Program-made: the position numbers and the translations under genes | The notes under the pieces: model-generated | Told to the model about the DNA's origin: nothing | The model's input: the letters and a program-made list of their open reading frames with translations, nothing else | Database searches by the model: none | Origin: Anastrepha obliqua | Lineage: Eukaryota > Arthropoda > Insecta > Diptera > Tephritidae | Reading direction: 5' to 3' | NCBI RefSeq assembly: GCF_027943255.1 | Contig: NC_072895.1 | Span: 77,874,001 to 77,938,000, forward strand | DNA: 64,000 nucleotides | In this document: in pieces, positions 48,423 through 56,980 of the stretch | Position numbering within the stretch: position 1 is the first letter of the stretch | How the letters are laid out: every line of letters begins with the position of its first letter

Positions 48423-48944
48423 AAGGGTTTTCCAATAACAGATGTTATCTATCGCTATCGAGAGATGAGTAACGATTTTTTATGGCCGGAATTAGATGGT
48501 ATTGATCTGGACAACGCTTATTTTCAACAAGATGGCGCTACGTGCCACAAAAGCAACGAAACCATTGATCTTTTGAGGGAGAAGTTTCCGGTCCGTGTTA
48601 TCTCTCGAAGAGGTGACCACAATTGGCCACCGACATCTTGTGATTTAACACTTTTGTGACTTTTTTCTTTAGGGCCACGTGAAAGAGAAGGTCTACGCCA
48701 ACAGACCAGGGTCGATTCAAGACCTCAAAGATGGAATTCGTGAGGCTATCGAGGACATAGGACAGCCACTTTGCTATTCGTATTGTCCTGTAAGCGTGGT
48801 CGTGGTGGTCATTTGCCTGATGTTATTTTCCACTATTAACGGCATACCTTCCTCTTTATAATGAAATAAACATCGGATCATTTATATTAAAAAATAGCAT
48901 TTTTCTTTCAACATCAAAATAACACCTCTTATTGGAAAACCCTT
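48423..48944 (+). mobile_element. DD41D mariner, fourth family, 522-bp deletion derivative
   Basis: Termini AAGGGTTTTCCAATAACAG (left) and reversed AAGGGTTTTCCAATAAGAG (right) are flanked by TA (48421-48422, 48945-48946). Only the region around the second and third catalytic Asp remains (YFQQDGATCHKSNETIDLL, TSCDLTLL then a stop and frame change, VKEKVYANRPGSIQDLKDGI). It begins 28 bp after the previous mariner ends. Confidence 0.9.
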
Positions 48945-49069
48945 TAGTTTCGTAGATTATAGATTTTTTAGATGCATACATATCTTTATCCCAATAGATT
49001 ACTTCAAAATTTGTATAGTTTACCCCACGATGTGATATGAATTGAATTAAGCTCTGTTCCCAGTCCACA

Positions 49070-49200
49070 AGAAGTCGCAGTCGACTTAAAACTGTAGGCT
49101 CCTCCATTTGTGGAACAATATCAAAGCGGATGCCACAAATAGGAGGAGGAGCTCGGTCAAACACCTAACAAAAGTGTACTTGCCAATTATTATTATTTTT
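49070..49200 (+). repeat. SINE copy 8, 3' part
   Basis: GTCGACTTAAAACTGTAGGC, CCATTTGTGGAACAATATCA, GCCACAAATAGGAGGAGGAG and AAAAGTGTACTTGCCAATTA, then a T-rich end. 5'-truncated, head absent. Confidence 0.88.
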
Positions 49201-49912
49201 TTTTTTTTTTGTATGCGACCGAGCTCATCTAACAGCAAGCCTAGAAAATGTGCTGTTATGGACGGGATCGGACAAACAATAAATGAATGTAAGGTGAAGT
49301 GCTTAGGTAAGTATAGAAACATGTGTGAAGGTCTGCACTTATTCTGGATATGTTGAGTCAGAACGAAATTGGGCTACCTGTCTCAAGTCTCAAGACAAAT
49401 TGTACGCCTCGCCTGCAAAAGAAACTGATTAGTCTCCGTGTAAGTTCATGAAGGTTTTTTGTCCAACAATTGCGCATTATAATGTACGTTCTGTCAAAAG
49501 CGTTCATGTAAATGCACCATCACGAAATCGTACGAATGTTCGAGACGATTTGTCCAATACTCAACCGCAGCATTCGCCAAATATTGATAGCAGCCATTTT
49601 TTTTCTTTGTTTCGAAACCCACTTCGAGGCACCTGTTTTTAGACAATATAAATTCACGCCAGAACTGAACTCGATTCTGGGGAATTCCTTTGAAAAATAT
49701 GTTGGTGATATTCGTTGGCATAAGTCTATTATTTCAGAAATGGCCTACTTTGAAGGCGATACAAATTTGGTCGAATAATAAGTATATTTCGTTCGTAGTG
49801 TAAACGTGGTGCCCGTGCGTTAATTAGCGGAGAGTTTGGTTTTGAACAAAGGACTTGGAAATATACGAGTATTCGTTCACATATATATAATCTACTTTTT
49901 CGTGATTTTTAA
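49201..49912. other. Spacer, no feature recognised
   Basis: A homopolymer T run at 49196-49210, then unique-looking DNA. ORFs at 49448-49778 on both strands overlap and are not supported. Confidence 0.4.
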
Positions 49913-50155
49913 AGAACGTTCACACATGCATTAATTAATACATTAATTAATAAATCCACAAAATTAATCTACCCGTTCACATATGACAGATTACCGTCAA
50001 AACTGACAATCAGCTGTCAATACTTTTGTGAAAGGTTTTTCTTCATAGAAATTATTTTGGTGGAATACATATTCCGGTTTTTTTGGTTTGTTTAATAATT
50101 ATTAACGATATGAAAGGACAAAGAAAAGGAATAGCTAATTTAATTGCGCAATTGG

Positions 50156-52680
50156 CCTAGTAGTATTAAACTATTGATCAGTTGGCAACAGCAGGACTTT
50201 GTATTGTTAACGGAATTACACCAACGAGATATGCAAATAACTCTTGATTATTTTATAACATGTGACTTGTCACATATTCTTAAATTCGACCAAGCTGATT
50301 TTATCTCTGCCCATGACTTAATATTTTGTACTTTAGATGTTATGATGAATCGTCCAAATTTAGGTGACACCTACTAGTATCGTGATTTTAAATCGTTGAA
50401 TGTTAATTCTCTGTATTCAGACATGGGTTCTATAAATTGGAATAAATGTTGGTTTTTTAGTACTGTTGATAATAAACTTTACTTCCTTATCCTCGTTATT
50501 TAACATGCATGTTCCGCTTCGTTCTGTCAATGTTTTAAATTGTTCATGTCCTTGGTACAACTCGAAAGTTCGAGCTGCCATTAGAAAGCGCAATAAGTAT
50601 TATGCTAAGTGGAGAAAAAACTTGACGGATACTTCTTGGCGACGGTACAAGGAAATCCGAAATGAAACCACTGTTATAATACGACAAGCAAAACGTTGGT
50701 ACAGTTACTCAAAACTTTATCCGTCACTTCCAACAAGAGAACTGTGGCGCAACCTAAAAAAATTTAAAATTCATGGCAAGGAAAGTCCCGAATGTAAGAT
50801 TGGTCTTGATAAACTTAATGACTACTTTATTAGTGTGGGTAAAAAAATAAACTGTACTCCTATTTATGACGGTGTGAGGTAGATGTCCTGAAAGCCCTAT
50901 CCAAAATAAAGTCTAATGCTGCAGGTGATGATGGCATCTCGCTAAAATTCGTCCATATAGTCATCCAATATATAATAGGACCCCTTACCCATATATTAAA
51001 CCATTGCTTGACTAGCTCATGTTTCCCAGCAGTATGGAAAAAGGCTATAGTTTTCCCAGTCGCAAAAAAGACATTTGCTATTGTATTTATGCTGGTGACT
51101 ATAGACCTATCAGTATACTGCCCCCATTCTCCAAAGTTTGCGAAAACTTGATGGCCAAGCAAATTTCATCATTTGTACAGGACAATCGTCTACTTTCTCC
51201 ACCACAATCTGGCTTCAAACAAAGTCACAGTTGCTCGACAGCAATGGTTTAAATACAAGACGATATTAGAATTAGTTTTGACAATGGTGACTTGTCTCTA
51301 CTTTGTTTACTTGATTTTTCTAAAACATTTGACACAGTGGATCACAAATTGTTATGCTTGAAGCTTAAACACTATTTTGGCTTCAAAGACAGTGCGGTGA
51401 AGCTCATGGCCAGCTACCTTGAAGGCAGAACGCAGAAGGTTAAGACTAGAAAATTAACATCTCAGCCTAGATATGTACACACTGGTGTTCCGCAAGGGTC
51501 TATCCTTGGTCCACTTCTATTTAGTCTTTTTGTCAATGATGTTTTTACCGTTTGTCAGTATGTGAATGTCCATGCGTATGCTGATGATATATATTACAAT
51601 TGTACTTGTCCAGTCGTACTGGTCTCGTTGAAGATTTATGTTTCAAAATAAACAGTGATTTGTCTGCTCTTTCTGCATGGGCTAATAAAAACTCTTTATG
51701 TTTAAACGCGTCAAAGTCATAGGTATGTCTTACCTATATGTAATAGCGTGGTGCATGTTGACAATATCCCTAAATTGTGATCCCTTACCTTTATGGATAA
51801 GGTAAAAAATTTGGGGTTTATTTTTAATACAAAACTTGCCTGTGCTGACCATATAATAGAGTTGTGGGGAATATTTATGCTACATTGGGTATGCTGCAAC
51901 ATTCACGCCAGAGAAAACGAGGCACAAATTAGGTCTCTAGCTAATTATGCCTCTCATTACCTACTCTGAGGTGGTATACAGCAAACTTGACTCCACATCT
52001 TGCCATAAACTTAATGTGGCATTTAATAACGCCACGCGGTATGTATATGGGATTGGTAGATATGACCATATCTCTGCCTGGCGACCAAGGTTACTGGGCT
52101 GTTGCCTTAACAGTTATTTGTCTGGTAGAAATTGCATATTTATACGCAAACTTACATTATTCAAGGCACCTCCCTATCTCACAAAGAAGTTGATACCAGT
52201 AAGATCTCGCAGACACAACAAATTCATAGTTCCAACATATAATTACCTAGCATCATCTACATAGATTATTTTTCATTAACGCTACTAAAGTGTGGAACTC
52301 ATTACCCGACACTGTGAAGGCTGGACTTAACAGATTTATGGTAACTTCAGGGCACAAGTCTATAAATACTTTAAAAGTGTTTGATTGCATTAAATTAGGG
52401 CCTTAAATTTCTCTATACATTCTCTAATTACTACTTTTGTTTTTTTCTTTTCTAAATCCTTCTTTTCTTTTCCTACTACCAAAGCCTTATCTTCTTACTA
52501 TTATAGTTAAGTTAAATAATATATTTATATTGGATTGATTTGTTACTGAACTGGTGATTAAGAAACTTTTATGTTAAAAATATTCCAGTTGTATATAATA
52601 TTGTTGAAGTACTATTAAAAGACCTTAGTCTTACTATGTACTATTTGTATAAATAAATAAATAAATTAAATTAAATTTAA
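50156..52680 (+). mobile_element. CR1-like LINE, degenerate, with ATAA-repeat tail
   Basis: Coding similarity spans several frames. The pre-RT region (50,500-50,870) reads CPWYNSKVRAAIRKRNKYYA and KRWYSYSKLYP. The RT (50,885-51,650) reads SNAAGDDGISLKF, GDYRPISILPPFSKVCENLM, LLCLLDFSKTFDTVDHKLLC (first Asp), TGVPQGSILGPLLFSLFVND and HAYADDIYYN (catalytic DD). The C-terminal region (51,947-52,410) reads ATRYVYGIGRYDHISAW, PPYLTKKLIPVRSRRHNKFI and VWNSLPDTV. Frameshifts and stops occur near 50,880, 51,065-51,245 and 51,648. It ends in ATAAATAAATAAATAAA, as in LINEs with short-repeat tails. Confidence 0.8.
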
Positions 52681-52789
52681 AAAATAAATTGGCTGCTAAT
52701 AATACCTAAACAGTTGGACGAAATCCGTAAACGACATTTACTGAGGTTACAAAAAATTATGGCAATTATACGCGTTCGAAATTTGATAT

Positions 52790-54080
52790 TACATTTTATA
52801 ATCTATACTAATATTATAAAGAGGAAAACTTTGTTTGTTTGTAATGAATAGGCTCAAAAACTACTAGACCGATTTTAAAAATTCTTTCACCATTCGACAG
52901 CTACATCATCCACGAGTAACATGGATTATATTTTATTTTGGAAATAGGGCTCGAGATATAGGTCAAAACGTGGACCCGGGTAACCTTCGGATGTGTATGT
53001 ACAATATGGGTATCAAATGGAAGCTGTTGGTGAATGCTTTAGTCCAGAGTATTTTTCATGCCGCTCCGTGACTAGGGTCTCGAGATAGAGACCAAAACGT
53101 GGACCCTAGAATGTGTTTGTACAATATGGATATCAAATTGAAGCTGTTGGTGAATGCTTTAGTACAGAGTATTTTTCATGCCGCTCCGTGACTGGGGTCT
53201 CGAGATATAGGTCAAAACGTGGACCCGGGTAACCTTTAGTTGTGTATGTACAATATGGATATCAAATGAAAGCTGTTGATAAGTGCTTTAATACGGGGTA
53301 ATTTTCATACCTATTGATGACTAGGGTCTCGAAATATATGCCAAAATGTGGACCCGGCGTGTCTTTGCACCGAATTAAACCAAACTTACGCACATTGTTA
53401 AGTAAGTATTGAAAATGGGTTTCGTAAAGTTTGGTTGTAATTCGGAGCACTGGCAACGGGTACAGCGTTCTTTTGAACCAGCCATAATGTCGCTTACTTT
53501 TTTAACGCTTGGGGCGGAACTGAACTGTCAAATTGACAGTGTGAGTTACAGTGTGTCAATATTTCTTTCTGATTTGGATGTCATAAGGAAAAAACGTAAG
53601 TGCAACATGTAAAAATTGTTTGTGAATTTTTTTGGAGTGGATTTTGGAACAGTGAATAATTTCTTACGAAATTTGAGAATTTAATGTGAAATCCGAATGA
53701 AATTATGTGTTCGTGGGAAAAAAATTTTTTTTCGTTTTTTTTTTTTGAAAAATATAAATGGATAATGGTTAAAAAAGCTCCAATGCTTAATAAAACATAT
53801 AAATTGAAACGAAAAATTCATGGATGATCAGGAAAAAAGACGATTGTTTATTCATATGCGTTGATTTGAAATTTAAAAACAATCTTCTTTTTTCCTGATT
53901 TTCAATTTATATTTTATATTTACTCAAAAACAAATAGAAAAACAAAAAATATTGTTTATGCCAAAGCGCTTGAATAAAGCATAAAGAAATAAATAATATG
54001 AAAACCATATATGTATTTTCTGTTCTAAACCATATCTATTCTATTTTAGTGTGCCCAGCGAAGGGGGCCGGGTTTGCTAG
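52790..54080 (+). mobile_element. Helentron/Helitron-like non-autonomous element
   Basis: Begins TCTATACTAATATTATAAAG then AGGAAAACTTTGTTTGTTTG. It ends CCCAGCGAAGGGGGCCGGGT then TTGCTAGT. TC...CTAG ends, a GC-rich 3' subterminal segment and a central tandem array fit Helentron-type non-autonomous elements. It is the same family class as 22,484-23,008 (minus). No replicase gene. Confidence 0.6.
52950..53345 (+). repeat. Tandem array of ~120-129-bp units (3+ copies)
   Basis: Unit starts CTCGAGATATAGGTCAAAAC then GTGGACCCGGGTAACC at 52950, 53079, 53199 and (diverged) 53328. The second unit lacks 9 bp (GGTAACCTT region), giving periods of 129, 120 and 129 bp. Other shared blocks are GCTGTTGGTGAATGCTTTAG and TTTTTCATGCCGCTCCGTGA. 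Confidence 0.92.
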
Positions 54081-54306
54081 TAAGTAATATAAGGACAAAG
54101 CGTTTATGGACACACGTTTTTTTGCTGTAATATGAATGCATAATTATTAGTATTTAACAAACATTTGATTAGAATTATGTCTAAAAACCTGTTTCTTTGC
54201 CGGCATCCATTTTATTTAGTTTTTATTTTAACGTTTTTTTTTACACTCGTAAAATTAATGATCTATTACACAGAAAACCCAGGGTTGTATGTCAAAAAGT
54301 ATGGTT

Positions 54307-54413
54307 AAATCTCGCTTTTTAATTACGGAGTGGGAGTTCAGCACGAAAAAGTAGCTCATCTGCTTAGGTATATGTGAACGTATTGCAACTCCCAATCCGT
54401 AATGAAAAAGTGA
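54307..54413. repeat. Short inverted repeat
   Basis: AAATCTCGCTTTTTAATTAC then GGAGTGGGAGTT pairs with AACTCCCAATCCGTAATGAA then AAAGTGAGATT. Arms are ~32 bp with a ~45-bp loop containing GTATATGTGAACGTA, a word that also occurs at the tips of the surrounding large inverted repeats. Confidence 0.75.
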
Positions 54414-54592
54414 GATTACCCACACAAAATTTCTCTCCCGAAATCTGAGATTATAAAATAATCCTAGATTATAACCAAACTTATTTAAATACAATCCTTT
54501 GTTATCGATAATTATTTTAACGAATGTAAGGAGAAACGTCAAAGTAAAAACTAAATAAAATGGATGCGGGCAATGAAGAGGTTTGTAGGCAT

Positions 54593-54720
54593 CGTTCCCA
54601 CGACAGTCGGTTCTACGTTACCGGAACGACCCGGATGTATATCCGGCCAAGGACTGTCAGTTCAGCAGCATTCCCCATATATGTATGGGGAATGATTATG
54701 CTGCTACAACAACAACAACA
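54593..54720 (+). mobile_element. 128-bp retroposon with 14-bp target duplication
   Basis: Flanked on both sides by AGGTTTGTAGGCAT (54579-54592 and 54721-54734). It ends in a short ACA repeat (CTACAACAACAACAACA). It contains a B-box-like CGGTTCTACGTTACC and a 3' hairpin in which GCAGCATTCCCCATA pairs with TATGGGGAATG and TGCTGC. The direct repeat plus simple-sequence tail are hallmarks of target-primed reverse transcription, so this is a very short SINE-like sequence. Confidence 0.85.
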
Positions 54721-55123
54721 AGGTTTGTAGGCATAATTCTAATTAAACTTTTTTTTAGATATTATTATTTTTATTATTTATTTATTGCTGCCACAATTTT
54801 TTGCATTCTAAGTAGACTTCGTTTAAGGATTTCCTTCAACTTTCTATTACTAGGAGAAAAATTGCGCAATTAATTTAGCTAATCCTTCTCCTTGTATTTG
54901 CTTAATAATGATAATAATAATTAAACAAACTAAAAATCCCAAATATTCCACCAAAACAATTTCTATGAAGAAAAACTTTTCAAAACAATATTGACAGCTG
55001 ATTGTCAATTTTGCAGGTAATCTGCCATATGTGAACGGGTAGATTAATTTTGTGGATTTATTGGTAATTACTGCATATGCGAACGTACTTTATATGGACA
55101 TATGGAATAGAAATGAATATATA

Positions 55124-55898
55124 GGGTATGTTCAACAATGCATTATAATGCGCAACATACCATTTCAGAGTGAGCAGTGCGTTCAAAAATGCAAATATGG
55201 CAGTACTGCAAATGCAACGCGTTCTTAAACGTCATTTTTGTATCAAAAGTCGTGCATTATTTGCAGCAAAAATTTTCACACTGCCAATAAATACGCTAGT
55301 ACAATGTCTGATGAAAAGTGGGTATTTAATTATTTATTTTAGCTTTTAATACAAAAATTGATGAAAAATACGATATTTAAACTTTATTTTATTATACTTT
55401 TCTTGGTTTTAGTGATTACTTTAGTACATCGGAGATAAAATTACTGCTCAGAGTCCGACTGAGCATGGAGAACGAGTTCACGTCGGGAAGGAGGAAAAAG
55501 AGCGTGCTCTGGGCTAAGGTCGTAGATGAAGTAAAAAAAGTTAATAAAGATTTAAAAATAGATAGAAACATCGCCCAGCGAAAATTTTCTAATTTACTCA
55601 TCACATATAAGCGAATAAAAAAAAGATATTAAACTTTTGACAAGATATGTCCTTCTTTTAAGCTTTACACGGTTTTGTTTTTTTCTTAAATTTAATTAAA
55701 GACTATCAGTTTTTTCCTCACATATATCGTCCATGATCAAACTTAGTAACAATTCCATTTTACTGCACAGCGCGTTCATAAATGCAACAAATCTATTTGC
55801 AATTTTTCAACAAATCTATCAGTTGCATGAATTGTCACATTGACAGTTCTGCCAGAGCTGCAAGTACTGCGTATTATAATGCGTTTCTGAACATAGCC
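55124..55898 (+). mobile_element. Harbinger-like non-autonomous transposon
   Basis: Inverted termini GGGTATGTTCAACAATGCAT and reversed GGCTATGTTCAGAAACGCAT (then TATAAT) are flanked by ATA on both sides (55121-55123, 55899-55901). A 3-bp duplication, short TIRs and a Myb/SANT-like ORF fit PIF/Harbinger. The transposase ORF is absent. Confidence 0.75.
55304..55632 (+). CDS. Small spliced Myb/SANT-like protein of the Harbinger-like element
   Basis: Predicted 77-residue protein from two exons, 55304-55317 and 55413-55632 (donor AAAA|GTGGGT, acceptor GGTTTTAG), joining in frame as MSDEN-DYFSTSEIKLLLRV. It continues RLSMENEFTSGRRKKSVLWA then KVVDEVKKVN and NIAQRKFSNLLITYKRIKKR. The spaced hydrophobic/Trp pattern (FS..E...LL.........VLW..V..E......I...Q...K..NL...YK.IK) is a Myb/SANT-like or MADF-type DNA-binding domain. 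PIF/Harbinger elements normally encode such a protein to help the transposase bind the termini. The first exon is only 14 nt, so the splice is a prediction. The 55413 exon alone is the firm part. Confidence 0.6.
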
Positions 55899-55911
55899 AT
55901 AATATCTAATT

Positions 55912-56160
55912 GGCGCTTACAACATTTGCCGAGTGTTTGGCCAAGCTCCTCCCCCATTTGTGGTGTGTATTTTAACGTTTTCCCCACAAATGGAGGCCGA
56001 CTTGAACGATGGTTTTGTAACATATGAGCTTTGTCATGACACAAATACACCCTACGGTTTGCCATCGCTTTCCGAGGGGCTTGCACAAAAAACTATTTCA
56101 ATCATTTGGTGTTTTGTGCCCGGCCTTTCGAACTCTTCGCAGCCGGAAAGCACAGCCTAT
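55912..56160 (-). repeat. tRNA-derived SINE, copy 9
   Basis: Plus strand begins TTGGCGCTTACA, then TGTTTGGCCAAGCTCCTCCC, CCATTTGTGGTGTGTATTTT, GGAGGCCGACTTGAACGATG and GCCATCGCTTTCCGAGGGGC, and ends in a degraded head (TTTCGAACTCTTCGCAGCC). The most diverged full-length copy, lying just downstream of the Uba1 3' end. Confidence 0.8.
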
Positions 56161-56565
56161 CTTATAAAAGTAATTAATATGTTATCATTTTAAGTCATTC
56201 ATTTTTTGTTATTGATAAAGTTTTATTATATATGGTTGTATTTGAAACAAAAATTTTTATTCATTTCTGATGAAAAACGCAGTAACTGCTACAAATATTT
56301 ATTTTTCATTTGTTATTTTAAGTTATATCTTTTGTTAATTTACCATATGCTGAATTACTTTAATTTTTGGACAATTTCACATTGAAAGAATTATATTTAA
56401 AAATTAGATTGAAAGGACACAGTAACATAACATCCTCTCTATAATAATATTATTACTTCGTTTTATATTATTTCAAATAGTAATAATAAACCAAAGATGT
56501 ATTGAATTGAAAGGGCAGCGGTTACTGGTCACTCAGTACTTTTGTTGTATCACCAATAACCGTTT
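56161..56565 (-). other. Uba1 3' UTR and downstream flank
   Basis: On the minus strand AATAAA occurs at 56298-56303 and 56222-56227, about 265 and 340 bp after the stop codon, plausible poly(A) signals. No other feature. Confidence 0.5.
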
Positions 56566-56980
56566 TTAGGGTATAGTATACCGCACATACGGCACTTCCA
56601 CATCCTCGCCATCTTCGTCATTGCAGCAAATTTCAAATACCAAAGAACGTTCATGTGATTCGATGCGTTTCTTTGAGACACGTCGCACAACTTCAGTCAT
56701 TGGGAGGGGCAACCGCTCCGCACATTTAGCTTTCGGCATGAAGAACGAGTAAAGCATCGATACGCCCTGTGACAACATTGTAATCTGAAGTTTCTCTTTT
56801 TTGTCGAAATAGTCGAGGAATTCCTGTAACGTTAATTCGCCAGCAACTTCAAAGCGATCCCACAATGTCCACTCTTTGCCATAGTACGAGTTCTTCGCGG
56901 CAGGCATAGGCTCCGAAAATGCAATAAAAGGCAATGCCAAATTTGCAAAAGCATTTTTAAATTTATCCATATCCCTGTGA
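56566..56980 (-). CDS. Uba1: Uba1 exon 6: ubiquitin-fold domain
   Basis: Acceptor TTTGCAG. Encodes [39 protein letters not shown] and [19 protein letters not shown], then ...[15 protein letters not shown] and TAA at 56568-56566. This C-terminal domain recruits E2s. Confidence 0.97.

Larger units (their letters stand above)
49916..55086. mobile_element. ~5.2-kb region framed by ~230-240-bp inverted repeats
   Basis: 49,916-50,155 and 54,860-55,086 are imperfect inverted copies. Shared blocks are ACGTTC[A/G]CA at the tips, AATAAATCCACAAAATTAAT and CTACCCGTTCACATATG, TGACAATCAGCTGTCAATA, TTTTTCTTCATAGAAATT and TTTAATTGCGCAATT at the inner edges. The middle contains a LINE, a Helentron-like element and a 128-bp retroposon that all look like later arrivals. 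The original host element would have been about 1-1.5 kb. No transposase was recognised, and target duplications are unclear. Confidence 0.65.
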
